Shown here: one piece after another, positions 51,181 to 60,663 of the stretch | Position numbering within the stretch: the stretch's first letter is position 1 | Layout of the letters: each line of letters opens with the position of its first letter | NCBI RefSeq assembly: GCF_000685035.1 | Contig: NZ_BAYB01000040.1 | Location: 1 to 64,000, forward strand | Origin: Paraburkholderia ferrariae NBRC 106233 | GTDB taxonomy: Bacteria; Pseudomonadota; Gammaproteobacteria; Burkholderiales; Burkholderiaceae | Length of the DNA: 64,000 nt | Direction of reading: 5' to 3' | The notes under the pieces: model-generated | Databases searched by the model: none | Told to the model about the DNA's origin: nothing | Seen by the model: only the letters and a program-made list of their open reading frames with translations | Program-made: the position numbers and the translations under genes

Positions 51181-52446
51181 CTAGCCCGCCCGCGTGCGCC
51201 AGACGAGCCCCAGCGCGCCGGCCACGAGCGCTCCCGCCGCGAGCCACAGCGAGGGCGAGAACGACCCCGTCGCGGCCGCCAGCGGCGCGGCCACGAGCGG
51301 CCCGGCTATCTGGCCGATGCCGTAGGCGGCCGTCGCATAGCCCATCAGCGCGGCGGCATGCTCGCCGCGCAGCAGGCGGGCCTCGCGCATCGCGAACAGC
51401 GTGATCGCCGTGAAAGGCAGGCCGATCAGCACGCTGCCGAACGAGAAGCCCGCCGCATTCGGCCAGACGATCCCGAGTGCGATGCCCACCGCCTGGAGCA
51501 CGTAGCAGCCGGCCAGCATCAGGCGGTTGTCCCAGTGAAACGGCAGCCGCGCGCCGACGAGCGCGCCCACCACCAGCGCCGCGCCGAACATCGGCCAGAA
51601 CAGGTCGGGCCACGCCGAGCCGGGCAGCGCGTGACGCGCGATCACGGGCAGGAAGGTCGCGGTGATGATGTAGCCGAAGCCGGGCACGCCATAGAGCAGG
51701 ACGAGCCAGAAGGCATCGACGTGACGCGCGCCGCCCGGCCCGGCCGCCTGGGTGCCGGCATTTGCGGCCCCGCGGGTGCCCACGGACGCAGGTATCGGCA
51801 CGTCCTCGCCGAAAGTCTTCCACACGAGCCCGGCCAGCACCGCGCTGACGAGTCCGAAGCCGATCCACCCCGCCCGCGCCCCAAGCCCGCCCGCGGCGCT
51901 CACGAGCAGCCCGGTCGCCACGATGCCGAAGCCCGGCCCGGTATAGATCACGCCGCCCCACGCGTTCGCGTCCAGCTGCGCGAGCCGCCGCAGGCCCCAC
52001 TGGGAAGCGAAGACGAAAGTCCAGGCGCTCACCGCGCCCGCCACGAAGCGCACCAGGGCCCAGATCCAGAACTGTTGCGTGAGCCCCATCGCGAGGGTCA
52101 GCAGCACCGTCGCGGCGAGTCCCGCCCGCACGATCTTCGCGTGCGGCAGACGCAGCGCCACGCAACTGAGCGCACCGGCGAAGTAGCCCGCGTAGTTGAG
52201 CGAAGCGAGCCAGCCGCCGTGCCGCAGGTCGAGGCCGCCGCCGTGCAGCATCAGCGGCAGGAGCGGCGTGAATGCGAAGCGCCCCACGCCCAGCGCCACC
52301 GCGAGCGTCACCATGCACGCAAGCGCGGTCCGGCGCGCGGCGTTGGCGGGCGGCACACCCTCGTCCGACACGGCATGCATGGCGGCATCCGGAACAACAT
52401 GCGGCTCGGTGCGGGCAACGGCAGGACGGCGGGCGAATTCGTTCAT
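51181..52446 (-). CDS. MFS transporter of the YbfB/YjiJ family
   Basis: A 421-aa protein with about twelve membrane spans and the YbfB-family first-span motif VTLAVALGVGRFAFTPLLPLML near residues 46-67, and WLASLNYAGYFAGAL after it. The hydrophilic N terminus (1-40) is longer than usual. Substrate unknown. It is divergent from a LysR gene, 127 bp away, which is probably its regulator. Confidence 0.87.
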   Translation of the reverse strand: MNEFARRPAVARTEPHVVPDAAMHAVSDEGVPPANAARRTALACMVTLAVALGVGRFAFTPLLPLMLHGGGLDLRHGGWLASLNYAGYFAGALSCVALRLPHAKIVRAGLAATVLLTLAMGLTQQFWIWALVRFVAGAVSAWTFVFASQWGLRRLAQLDANAWGGVIYTGPGFGIVATGLLVSAAGGLGARAGWIGFGLVSAVLAGLVWKTFGEDVPIPASVGTRGAANAGTQAAGPGGARHVDAFWLVLLYGVPGFGYIITATFLPVIARHALPGSAWPDLFWPMFGAALVVGALVGARLPFHWDNRLMLAGCYVLQAVGIALGIVWPNAAGFSFGSVLIGLPFTAITLFAMREARLLRGEHAAALMGYATAAYGIGQIAGPLVAAPLAAATGSFSPSLWLAAGALVAGALGLVWRTRAG

Positions 52447-52524
52447 GGCGGCAAACGTGGCGAAGATGGCAAAAGGCAGCGCCGCGGACGAGGCGCCTCC
52501 ATTGCATCTTAGGCCGGCGAACCG

Positions 52525-52539
52525 TTCACGAAAAATGAA
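52525..52539. promoter_or_regulatory. Candidate LysR-type binding site between the MFS and LysR genes
   Basis: TTCA-N7-TGAA (52525-52539) is a 15-bp interrupted palindrome in the only A+T-rich stretch of the 127-bp divergent region, with a related ATTATCATGAAT just downstream. LysR proteins favour such T-N(11-13)-A dyads. It is short, so chance cannot be excluded. Confidence 0.35.
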
Positions 52540-52573
52540 TTATCATGAATCAATCCATCCCAAGGAGAGAATT

Positions 52574-53515
52574 ATGGATCTGGCGGCGCTCGCGATTTTC
52601 CGGGCGGTGGTCCGCGAAAACGGCGTCACGCGCGCGGCGGCGAAGCTCAACCGCGTGCAGTCGAACGTTACGACCCGCATCAAGCAGCTCGAAGAACAGC
52701 TAGGCGCCGAGCTTTTCACGCGCGACGGCCGCCGGCTCGTGCTCACGCCCGCGGGCGAGACGCTGCTGCCCTATGCCGAACGCCTGCTCGCCCTCGCCGA
52801 CGAAGCGCGCCACGCGGTCAAGGCCGGGCGGCCCACGGGGCGGCTGCGCCTCGGCACGATGGAGAGCACGGCGGCAAGCCGCCTGCCCAGCGTGCTCGCG
52901 CGCTATCACCAGAACTGGCCCGACGTCACGCTCGAACTGGAAACGGGCACCACGGGCCATCTGATCGAGCGCCTGCGCGAATTCGAGGTGGATGCGGCGC
53001 TCATCTCCACGCCGCTCGCCGGCGTGCCGGATACCGAAGTCTTCGAATACGTGCCGGTCTATCGCGAAGAGCTCGTCATGCTGACCCCGCGCGGGCACCG
53101 GCCCATCCGCCAGCCCGGCGACGTCGCGCTTTCCACGCTCGTGGCATTCGAGCGCGGCTGCGCGTACCGCAGCTACGTCGAGCGCTGGTATCTCGAACAC
53201 GGCATCCGGCCCACGCGCGTGCTGGAACTGGGCTCGTACCATGCGATCGTCGCCTGCGTGGCGGCGGGTGCCGGCGTCGCGGTCGCGCCGCGCTCGGTGC
53301 TGGAACTGCAGCGCCACGTCGATGAAATCGCCATGCACTCGCTCGGCGCGCAGGGCCTCATCGACACGCTGCTCGTCTGGCGGCGCGGGCATTACTCGCC
53401 GGCGCTCGATGCGCTCAAGCAGGCGTTGCTGGAAAACGCGGCGTCTGTCTCGGCGCTGAATACGGCACCCGGCGCAGCGGCCGCCCCGGCCGAAGGCGTG
53501 CAGGCGACGGCCTGA
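52574..53515 (+). CDS. LysR-family transcriptional regulator
   Basis: A 313-aa LysR protein: HTH at residues 1-60 (FRAVVRENGVTRAAAKLNRVQSNVTTRIKQLEEQLGAELFTRDGRRLVLT) and an effector domain from about 90 to 290. The start MDLAALAIF follows AAGGAGAG. Sequence and divergence from a YbfB-type MFS gene suggest control of that exporter. The last 20 residues are Ala-rich. Confidence 0.9.
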   Translation: MDLAALAIFRAVVRENGVTRAAAKLNRVQSNVTTRIKQLEEQLGAELFTRDGRRLVLTPAGETLLPYAERLLALADEARHAVKAGRPTGRLRLGTMESTAASRLPSVLARYHQNWPDVTLELETGTTGHLIERLREFEVDAALISTPLAGVPDTEVFEYVPVYREELVMLTPRGHRPIRQPGDVALSTLVAFERGCAYRSYVERWYLEHGIRPTRVLELGSYHAIVACVAAGAGVAVAPRSVLELQRHVDEIAMHSLGAQGLIDTLLVWRRGHYSPALDALKQALLENAASVSALNTAPGAAAAPAEGVQATA

Positions 53516-53540
53516 ACGATGTCGGCCGCCTGAAACGCGG

Positions 53541-53571
53541 CAACGCAAAACAACGCAAAACAACGCGAAAC
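53541..53571. repeat. Three tandem copies of CAACGCAAAA
   Basis: Copies at 53541-53550, 53551-53560 and, with one change, 53561-53570, between the LysR stop and the alaS terminator. Purely intergenic; no function evident. Confidence 0.75.
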
Positions 53572-53602
53572 AAAAAAGGGCCGCCCTTCAGAGGCGGCCC
53601 TT
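53572..53602 (-). terminator. Intrinsic terminator of alaS
   Basis: A perfect 10-bp stem (AAGGGCCGCC at 53576-53585 with GGCGGCCCTT at 53593-53602) and 7-nt loop; on the minus strand it runs into a six-T tract. It lies 54 bp past the alaS stop and also faces the LysR transcript. Confidence 0.88.
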
Positions 53603-53655
53603 CGCGTCGATAATACCCGGGCGGCATCGACGCCGCACCGGCAAAACGCGTGGCT

Positions 53656-56280
53656 TTACAGCTTCGCTTCGACCCAGCCCTTCACGCCCGCGAGCGCGGC
53701 CGGCAGGTTGGCCGGCTCCGTGCCGCCCGCCTGCGCCATGTCGGGGCGGCCACCGCCCTTGCCGCCCACCTTCTGCGCGACGAAGTTCACCAGTTCCCCG
53801 GCCTTGACCTTCTTGCTCGCCTCGGCCGTCACGCCCGCGATCAGGCTGACCTTGCCGCCTTCCACCGCCGCCAGCACGATCGCCGCGCTCTTGAGCTTGT
53901 CCTTGAGCTTGTCCACGGTTTCGCGCAGCGTCTTCGCGTCGGCGCCTTCGAGCGTCGCGGCCAGCACGTGCACGCCGTTCACCTCGACAGCCTGGCCCGC
54001 CAGTTCGTCGCCCTGGCTCGACGCCAGCTTCGACTTGAGCGCGCCCAGTTCCTTTTCAAGCGACTTCACCTGGTCCTGCACCTGCGCGATACGCTGCGTG
54101 AGTTCCGAAGGCTGCGCCTTGAGCGCCGCCGCGGCCGCGTTGATGCGCGCGTCGAGGTCCTGCACGAAGCGCACGGCGTTGTCGCCCGTGATCGCTTCCA
54201 CGCGGCGGATGCCGGCTGCCACGCCGCCTTCCATCACGATCTTGAAGAGGCCGATGTCGCCGCTGCGCGTGACGTGCGTGCCGCCGCACAGCTCGCGCGA
54301 GAAACCGAGGTCGAGCACGCGCACTTCGTCGCCGTACTTCTCGCCGAAGAGCGCCATCGCGCCGCCCTTCACCGCTTCGTCGTACGACATCACGCGCACG
54401 ATGCCGGGCGCGTTCGCGAGCACTTCCGCGTTGACGATGGCTTCCACGCGGCGGATTTCGTCGTCGGTCATCGGCGCGTTGTGGGCGAAGTCGAAGCGGG
54501 TCTTGTCCGCATCGACGAGCGAGCCCTTCTGCTGCACGTGCGCGCCCAGCACTTCGCGCAGCGCCTTGTGCATCAAGTGCGTCGCCGAGTGGTTGCGCGC
54601 GGTGCGGGCGCGGCGGACGGCGTCGATTTCCGCCTTCACCACGTCGCCCACCTTCAGCGTGCCCTGCTCCAGCGTGCCGTGATGGCCCGCCACGTCGGCC
54701 TGCACCTTGAGCGTGTCGGCCACGGCAAAGCGCACGCTCGCGTTCGAGATCACGCCCTGGTCGCCCACCTGGCCGCCCGATTCCGCATAGAACGGCGTGT
54801 GGTCGAGCACCACCACGGCGTCCTGGCCGGCCTTGACTTCGTTGACCGAAGCACCGTCCACGTAGAGCGCGACGACCTTCGCGTCGTCGAACACGATCTC
54901 TTCGTAGCCGTGGAACGTGGTCTTCGCGCCCGAGTATTCGAGGCCCTGCGCCATCCTGAACTTGCCCGCCGCGCGCGCCTGCTCGCGCTGGCGCGCCATT
55001 GCGTCGTCGAAGGCCGGCTCGTCCACCGTCACGTTGCGCTCGCGGCACACGTCGGCCGTGAGATCGAGCGGGAAGCCATAGGTGTCGTGCAGCTTGAAGG
55101 CGAGTTCGCCGTCGAGCGTCTTGCCGCCCTTCTGCTCAAGGTCGGCCAGTTCGGCTTCGAGAATCGACATGCCGTGCTCGATGGTTTCGAAGAAGCGCTC
55201 TTCTTCCTGGCGCAGCACGTCGGTCACGCGCTGGGCGGCTTCCGTGAGCTCCGGATAGGCTGCGCCCATTTCGGCCACGAGGTCCGCCACGAGCTTGTGG
55301 AAGAACGCCTCGCGCTGGCCGAGCTTGTAGCCGTGGCGGATCGCGCGGCGCACGATCCGGCGCAGCACGTAGCCGCGGCCTTCGTTGCCGGGGATCACGC
55401 CGTCGACGATCAGGAACGAACACGCGCGGATGTGGTCGGCAATCACCTTCAGCGAGTTGTTCGTGAGGTCGGCCGTGTGCGTTTCGCGGCCGGCGGCCTT
55501 GATGAGCGTCTGGAACAGGTCGATCTCGTAGTTGCTGTGCACGTGCTGCAGCACGGCCGCGAGGCGTTCGAGACCCATGCCCGTATCCACGCACTGCTTG
55601 GGCAGCGGCGTCATGTTGCCCTGGGCGTCGCGGTTGAACTGCATGAACACGAGATTCCAGATCTCGATGAAGCGGTCGCCGTCTTCCTCAGGAGACCCCG
55701 GGGGGCCGCCCCACACTTGCGGACCGTGGTCGTAGAACACTTCCGAGCACGGGCCGCAGGGGCCGGTGTCGGCCATTTGCCAGAAGTTGTCCGACGCGTA
55801 GCGCGCGCCCTTGTTGTCGCCGATGCGGATGATGCGCTCGGCCGGCACGCCGATTTCCTTCGCCCAGATGTCGTAGGCCTCGTCGTCTTCCTGATAGACC
55901 GTGACCGTGAGCTTTTCCGCCGGCAACTGGTAGACCTTCGTCAGCAGTTCCCAGCAGTAGTGGATCGCGTCGCGCTTGAAGTAGTCGCCGAACGAGAAGT
56001 TGCCGAGCATCTCGAAGAACGTGTGGTGGCGCGCGGTGTAGCCGACGTTCTCCAGATCGTTGTGCTTGCCGCCGGCGCGCACGCTGCGCTGCGCGGTGGT
56101 CGCGCGCGAGTACGGGCGCTTGTCGGTGCCGAGGAACACGTCCTTGAACTGCACCATGCCGGAGTTGGTGAACAGCAGCGTCGGGTCGTTGCCCGGCACG
56201 AGGCTCGACGAGCGCACGATCGTGTGGCCCTTCGATTCAAAGAACTTGAGGAATTTCTCGCGGATTTCGGCGGCTTTCAT
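53656..56280 (-). CDS. alaS: Alanine-tRNA ligase
   Basis: Class II synthetase of 874 aa. The start MKAAEIREKFLKFFESKGH is the invariant AlaRS N terminus. Motifs: motif 2 region RHHTFFEMLGNFSFGDYF near residue 85-101, motif 3 DTGMGLERLAAVLQ near 240, editing-domain zinc motif HSATH near 565 and CGGTH near 664, and a C-terminal oligomerisation domain (from about 720) ending NFVAQKVGGKGGGRPDMAQAGG. It charges and edits tRNA-Ala. Shine-Dalgarno is weak. Frames that stay open upstream are non-coding. Confidence 0.97.
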   Translation of the reverse strand: MKAAEIREKFLKFFESKGHTIVRSSSLVPGNDPTLLFTNSGMVQFKDVFLGTDKRPYSRATTAQRSVRAGGKHNDLENVGYTARHHTFFEMLGNFSFGDYFKRDAIHYCWELLTKVYQLPAEKLTVTVYQEDDEAYDIWAKEIGVPAERIIRIGDNKGARYASDNFWQMADTGPCGPCSEVFYDHGPQVWGGPPGSPEEDGDRFIEIWNLVFMQFNRDAQGNMTPLPKQCVDTGMGLERLAAVLQHVHSNYEIDLFQTLIKAAGRETHTADLTNNSLKVIADHIRACSFLIVDGVIPGNEGRGYVLRRIVRRAIRHGYKLGQREAFFHKLVADLVAEMGAAYPELTEAAQRVTDVLRQEEERFFETIEHGMSILEAELADLEQKGGKTLDGELAFKLHDTYGFPLDLTADVCRERNVTVDEPAFDDAMARQREQARAAGKFRMAQGLEYSGAKTTFHGYEEIVFDDAKVVALYVDGASVNEVKAGQDAVVVLDHTPFYAESGGQVGDQGVISNASVRFAVADTLKVQADVAGHHGTLEQGTLKVGDVVKAEIDAVRRARTARNHSATHLMHKALREVLGAHVQQKGSLVDADKTRFDFAHNAPMTDDEIRRVEAIVNAEVLANAPGIVRVMSYDEAVKGGAMALFGEKYGDEVRVLDLGFSRELCGGTHVTRSGDIGLFKIVMEGGVAAGIRRVEAITGDNAVRFVQDLDARINAAAAALKAQPSELTQRIAQVQDQVKSLEKELGALKSKLASSQGDELAGQAVEVNGVHVLAATLEGADAKTLRETVDKLKDKLKSAAIVLAAVEGGKVSLIAGVTAEASKKVKAGELVNFVAQKVGGKGGGRPDMAQAGGTEPANLPAALAGVKGWVEAKL

Positions 56281-56726
56281 GGCGTGCTTGCGGGCGTCCT
56301 GTGCGTGGGTCCCGGTTCTCGGGCCGCGTGGCCGGCACGCCGCGCGCGAGGCGCCGGCCTGACGGCCCGGCGGCATCCGGCCGGGTTCGTACTGGTTCGT
56401 AGCGGTTTCGATCAGCGATGCGTCAGCCACCGGACGGGCCCTTCTCAGCCCGTTCGCGTTGCCATTGCTCGCTGGGGGAATCGGTCGATTATACGGGATC
56501 GACGCGGGCTCGCGGCAGCGCGCCCTGGCCGGCGTGCGAAGGCGCGACATCGCGTGCGGCCGGGTGGATGCCATCGAGTGCGATCCGGCGGGATACGCCG
56601 GAATTTTTCGATGTTCCGCTATGCGAAACATCGTACCGAAAATTGCACTGCCGGGCGTGTATCGCTTACCATGCCGGAACGGACCGCGCTCGCGGGCCGC
56701 CAGATAACGACATGGGACGACACTGT
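56281..56726. other. 446-bp divergent intergenic region between alaS and the CoA-transferase gene
   Basis: No convincing gene is seen; frames that stay open here show no similarity and start without Shine-Dalgarno. The CoA-transferase side holds a strong 11-bp inverted repeat at 56609-56633. A TTGCAC box at 56643-56648 lacks a good -10 partner. The alaS half (56281-56480) is G+C-rich; an A+T-rich spot with TATAC at 56492-56496 is the most promoter-like place for alaS, more than 200 bp upstream. Confidence 0.5.
56609..56633. promoter_or_regulatory. 11-bp inverted repeat, IclR-type operator candidate
   Basis: CGATGTTCCGC (56609-56619), TAT, GCGAAACATCG (56623-56633): arms match at 10 of 11 positions. 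The TTCCGC-N3-GCGRAA core resembles operators of IclR-family regulators that control aromatic and CoA-ester catabolism genes. It lies 93 bp before the CoA-transferase start. No IclR gene is in the window, so the regulator would act in trans. Confidence 0.55.
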
Positions 56727-57947
56727 ATGGGCGCTCTGAGCCATATCCGCGTACTCGACCTCACCCGCGTGCTCGCAGGGCCGTGGTGCGCGCAGACCCT
56801 CGCCGACTTCGGCGCCGACGTGATCAAGGTCGAGCGCCCCGGCGCCGGCGACGACACGCGCCACTGGGGGCCGCCCTACCTGAAAACGCCGGACGGCGCC
56901 GATACGGCCGAAGCCGCCTACTACCTCGCGGCCAACCGCAACAAGCGCTCCGTGACCGTGGATATCGCCACGCCCGAGGGCCAGCGCATCGTGCGCGAGC
57001 TGGCCGCCCAGAGCGACGTGGTGCTCGAAAACTACAAGGCCGGCCAGTTGAAGAAGTACGGGCTCGACTACGCGTCGCTGCGCGAGGTGAAGCCCGATAT
57101 CGTGTACTGCTCGGTGACGGGCTTCGGCCAGACCGGGCCCTACGCGTCGCGCGCGGGCTACGACTTCATCGTGCAGGGCATGGGCGGCTTCATGAGCATC
57201 ACCGGGGAGCGCGACAGCCTGCCGGGGGGCGGCCCGCAGAAGGCGGGCGTCGCCATCGCCGACCTGATGACGGGCATGTACGCGACCGTGGCCGTGCTCA
57301 CCGCGCTCGCGCACCGCGACCGCACGGGCGTGGGCCAGTACATCGACATGGCGCTCCTCGACGTGCAGGTGGCCATGCTCGCGAACATGAACGCGAACTT
57401 CCTCGCGAGCGGCAAGGCGCCGGCGCGCTGGGGCAACGCGCATCCGAACATCGTGCCTTACCAGGCGTTCCAGACGAGCGATAGCTGGATCATCATCGCC
57501 GTGGGCAACGACGGGCAATTCCGCAAGTTCGTCGAAATGGGCGGCCGGCCCGAACTGGCCGACGACACGCGCTTCGCCACCAACCCCGAACGCGTGCGCC
57601 ACCGCGACACGCTCGTGCCGATCCTCGCGGAGATCGTCCGCACGCGCAGCAAGGCCGACTGGATCGCCGCGCTCGAAACGGCGGGCGTGCCGTGCGGGCC
57701 GATCAACGATCTGGGCGAAGTGTTCGAGAACGAGCAGGTGCTCGCGCGGGGCCTGCAGGTGGATCTGCCGCACCCCTCGGGCGGCACGGTGAAGCTCGTG
57801 CGCAACCCCGTGCGCATGAGCGAGACGCCGCCGCGCGTGGCAAGCCATCCGCCGATGCTCGGCGAACACACCGAAGCGGTGCTGCGCGAGGTGCTGGGCT
57901 ACGACGGCGGCCAGGTTGCGGCGTTGCGCGACAAGGGCGTGGTCTAG
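56727..57947 (+). CDS. CaiB/BaiF (family III) CoA-transferase
   Basis: A 406-aa class III CoA-transferase. The N-terminal CoA-binding region is VLDLTRVLAGPWCAQTLADFGADVIKVE, and the catalytic aspartate is Asp179 in VAIADLMTGMYA. C-terminal blocks GVPCGPINDLGEVFENEQV and HPSGGTVKLVRNPVRMSETP are typical. The family moves CoA between carboxylic acids (oxalate, carnitine, succinate, aromatic acids); the substrates here are unknown. ATG at 56727 was chosen; one at 56712 is possible. A palindromic operator candidate lies upstream. Confidence 0.9.
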   Translation: MGALSHIRVLDLTRVLAGPWCAQTLADFGADVIKVERPGAGDDTRHWGPPYLKTPDGADTAEAAYYLAANRNKRSVTVDIATPEGQRIVRELAAQSDVVLENYKAGQLKKYGLDYASLREVKPDIVYCSVTGFGQTGPYASRAGYDFIVQGMGGFMSITGERDSLPGGGPQKAGVAIADLMTGMYATVAVLTALAHRDRTGVGQYIDMALLDVQVAMLANMNANFLASGKAPARWGNAHPNIVPYQAFQTSDSWIIIAVGNDGQFRKFVEMGGRPELADDTRFATNPERVRHRDTLVPILAEIVRTRSKADWIAALETAGVPCGPINDLGEVFENEQVLARGLQVDLPHPSGGTVKLVRNPVRMSETPPRVASHPPMLGEHTEAVLREVLGYDGGQVAALRDKGVV

Positions 57948-58007
57948 CCCCGGTTCACGCGCGCGGCCGGCTCTCCGTTCACGCCGGGGCGGCTGCGGCG
58001 CACCGCC

Positions 58008-58607
58008 TCAATCCGCCATCGATTCGAGCCATCCGAGCCCCTCGGGCCAGTCGCCCAAACCGCTCTGTGCGTTGATGTGCCCGCGCGCGCCAATGCCGAT
58101 CCAGCGGCTGCCCCAGGCCCGCGCGCAACGCTCGGAGAACGGCACGCTGCCATAGGGATCGTCGCTGCTCGCCACGACGATGCTCGCAAACGGCAGCGGC
58201 ACGAGCGGCACCGGGCCGAAGCCGCGCGCTTTGGCGGGAAACTCCGGCCCGTGCGGGTCCGGCGGCGCGACGAGAAGCGCCCCGGCCACCTGCGCGAGCC
58301 GCGCGGCGCCGGCGTGGCGCGCGGCCCAATGCGCCACCGTCAGGCAACCGAGGCTGTGCGCCGCCAGCAGCACGCGCGCACCGCCTGCCGCCGCGGCAGC
58401 GCCCTCCACAGCCGATTCGAGCGCGGCGCACCAGGCGTCGCAGTCGGCGTGGATCCAGTCCGGCATCTGCACGCGCGTGAAGCGCGCATGCTGCTCTTCC
58501 CAGCGCGTCTGCCAGTGCCCCGGCCCGGAGTTCAGATAGCCCGGCAGCACCAGTACCGGCTGCCTGGAGCTATCTTTGCCGCCATGTTTGTTCAGTTGTT
58601 CGCTCAT
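58008..58607 (-). CDS. RBBP9/YdeN family serine hydrolase
   Basis: A 199-aa small alpha/beta hydrolase of the RBBP9/YdeN type: LPGYLNSGPGHWQTRWE at residues 21-37, nucleophile Ser85 in AHSLGC, DDPYGS with the likely Asp near 149-154, and the C-terminal His near residue 176 in GARGHINAQSGLGDWPEG, all characteristic. Bacterial members are of unsettled substrate. Converges on the CoA-transferase gene with 60 bp between. Confidence 0.88.
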   Translation of the reverse strand: MSEQLNKHGGKDSSRQPVLVLPGYLNSGPGHWQTRWEEQHARFTRVQMPDWIHADCDAWCAALESAVEGAAAAAGGARVLLAAHSLGCLTVAHWAARHAGAARLAQVAGALLVAPPDPHGPEFPAKARGFGPVPLVPLPFASIVVASSDDPYGSVPFSERCARAWGSRWIGIGARGHINAQSGLGDWPEGLGWLESMAD

Positions 58608-58756
58608 CGTCGCCTTTCATGTGTCTCCGCTGCGCCGCGGCTTGCCGAGCCGCCTGGCCGCTCCCGCCACGGCTCTCGCGGCGCGCGAAACCGCCCGTTC
58701 GCGACGCGCGCCCAGCCCCGCACGGCGCAAGGGCTGCCGCCCCCCTTTTCGTCAGG

Positions 58757-58762
58757 TAGAAT
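58757..58762 (+). promoter_or_regulatory. Probable -10 box of glnS
   Basis: TAGAAT, one mismatch from consensus, lies 87 bp before the glnS ATG at the edge of a short A+T-rich stretch. The -35 position (58734-58739, CTGCCG) is poor. Confidence 0.4.
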
Positions 58763-58786
58763 GATTGTTACCAGTTGGCGCGTGCC

Positions 58787-58808
58787 GGCGGAATCCAGGC
58801 GGAATCCA
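58787..58808. repeat. Perfect 11-bp tandem duplication in the glnS leader
   Basis: GGCGGAATCCA occurs at 58787-58797 and 58798-58808, between the predicted glnS promoter and its start codon. It falls within the predicted 5' untranslated region. Confidence 0.8.
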
Positions 58809-58848
58809 GGTAGTAGCGCGCGCTCTCGAACGATCTTCCCCTTTTCGC

Positions 58849-60567
58849 ATGAATACCGAACGTAAAGACGCCGACCGCACGGACGCGCCTGCGGCATCCA
58901 ATTTCATCCGCAACATCATCGACGACGACAACCGCTCGGGCAAGTGGGGCCAGCGCGTGGAAACGCGCTTCCCGCCGGAGCCGAACGGCTATCTGCACAT
59001 CGGCCACGCGAAGAGCATCTGCCTGAACTTCGGCGTCGCGAAGAGCTACGGGGGCGTCTGCCACCTGCGCTTCGACGACACCAACCCGGAGAAGGAAGAC
59101 GTCGAATACGTCAACTCGATCATCGACGCCGTCACGTGGCTCGGCTTCGAGTGGAAGAAGGACGACAAGGACTACCTCTTCTACGCGAGCGACTACTACG
59201 ACAAGCTCTACGCATTCGCCGAGCTCCTGATCCAGCGCGGCAAGGCCTACGTGGACAGCCAGACGCCCGACGAAATGCGCGCGAACCGCGGCTCGGCGAC
59301 CGAGCCCGGCAAGAACTCGCCGTTCCGCGACCGCACGGTGGAGGAGAACCTCGACCTGTTCCGCCGCATGAAGGCCGGCGAATTCGCGGAAGGCGCGCAC
59401 GTGCTGCGCGCGAAGATCGACATGGCGTCGCCGAACTTCAACATGCGCGACCCGGTGATCTACCGCATCCGCTTCGCGCATCACTACCGCACCGGCGACA
59501 CGTGGTGCGTGTATCCGATGTACGACTACACGCACTGCATTTCGGACGCGCTCGAGAACATCACGCATTCGCTGTGCACGCTCGAATTCGAAGACCATCG
59601 CCCGCTCTACGACTGGGTGCTGGCCGAACTCGCGGACGCGGGCGTGTTCTCGCGCCCGCTGCCGCAACAGATCGAATTCTCGCGCCTGAACCTCACCTAC
59701 GCGATCACGAGCAAGCGCAAGCTGCTGCAGCTCGTGACCGAAAAGCACGTGGACGGCTGGGACGACCCGCGCATGCCCACCATCGTCGGCGTGCGCCGCC
59801 GCGGCTTCACGCCCGAGGCGATCCAGCTCTTCTGCGAGCGCATCGGCGTGACCAAGGTCGATTCGTGGATCGACATGAGCGTGTTCGAAGGCGCGCTGCG
59901 CGACGACCTCGACGCCAAGGCGCCGCGCACGGTCGCCGTGCTCGACCCGGTGAAGCTCATTATCGACAACTACCCGGAAGGCCAGACCGAAGACTGCACG
60001 GCGCCCGTGCATCCGCATCATCCGGAGCGCGGCGTGCGCACGTTCCCGATCTCGCGCGAGCTGTGGATCGAGCGCGAGGACTTCAACGAAACGCCGCCGA
60101 AGGGCTACTTCCGTCTGTTCCCGGGCAACAAGGTGCGCCTGCGCTACGGCTACGTGATCGAATGCACGGGCGCGGACAAGGACGAGAACGGCAACGTGAT
60201 CGCCGTGCACTGCAACTACTTCCCGGACAGCAAGTCGGGCACCGAAGGCGCCAACACCTACAAGGTGAAGGGCAACATTCACTGGGTGAGCGCGGCGCAG
60301 GCGTACCCGGCCGAAGTGCGGCTCTACGATCGCCTCTTCCGCGAAGAGCAGCCCGATGCGGGCGGGCGCGACTTCCTCGAAGCGCTGAACCCGGACTCGA
60401 AGCGCGTGGTGCAGGCGTATCTCGAACCGGGCGCGCGCGACGCGGCTGCGGAAGACCGCTATCAGTTCGAACGCCACGGCTATTTCGTGGCCGACCGCTA
60501 CGATTCGAAGCCGGGCAAGCCGGTGTTCAACCGTATCGTCGGACTGCGCGACAGCTGGGGCAAGTAA
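58849..60567 (+). CDS. glnS: Glutamine-tRNA ligase
   Basis: Class I synthetase of 572 aa that charges tRNA-Gln directly. HIGH is at residues 50-53 (FPPEPNGYLHIGHAKSI), and the KMSKS counterpart is ITSKRKLL near 285-292, as in GlnRS. The ECTGADKDENGNVIAVHC and SGTEGANTYKVKGNIHWV regions belong to the anticodon-binding barrels. Start MNTERKDADRTD gives standard length; an upstream in-frame start at 58765 lies in the promoter region. Terminator follows. Confidence 0.97.
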   Translation: MNTERKDADRTDAPAASNFIRNIIDDDNRSGKWGQRVETRFPPEPNGYLHIGHAKSICLNFGVAKSYGGVCHLRFDDTNPEKEDVEYVNSIIDAVTWLGFEWKKDDKDYLFYASDYYDKLYAFAELLIQRGKAYVDSQTPDEMRANRGSATEPGKNSPFRDRTVEENLDLFRRMKAGEFAEGAHVLRAKIDMASPNFNMRDPVIYRIRFAHHYRTGDTWCVYPMYDYTHCISDALENITHSLCTLEFEDHRPLYDWVLAELADAGVFSRPLPQQIEFSRLNLTYAITSKRKLLQLVTEKHVDGWDDPRMPTIVGVRRRGFTPEAIQLFCERIGVTKVDSWIDMSVFEGALRDDLDAKAPRTVAVLDPVKLIIDNYPEGQTEDCTAPVHPHHPERGVRTFPISRELWIEREDFNETPPKGYFRLFPGNKVRLRYGYVIECTGADKDENGNVIAVHCNYFPDSKSGTEGANTYKVKGNIHWVSAAQAYPAEVRLYDRLFREEQPDAGGRDFLEALNPDSKRVVQAYLEPGARDAAAEDRYQFERHGYFVADRYDSKPGKPVFNRIVGLRDSWGK

Positions 60568-60603
60568 TCCGGCACGCTCCGGTGCTATGTTGGCGCCGGA
60601 CGC

Positions 60604-60647
60604 AAAAAGCCCGTACTGCGTGAACCTGCGCAGTACGGGCTTTTTTT
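60604..60647 (+). terminator. Intrinsic terminator after glnS
   Basis: A 17-bp perfect stem (60604-60620 with 60629-60645, GCCCGTACTGCG core) with an 8-nt loop and a T7 tract. The A run on the other side allows use by the convergent NUDIX gene. Confidence 0.92.
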
Positions 60648-60663
60648 CTCGTATGGCCCAGCC

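Noticed and set aside
53650..56739. 1029-codon open frame antisense to alaS
   Set aside because: Shadow of alaS, with His/Arg/Val/Leu-biased composition and no recognisable motif.
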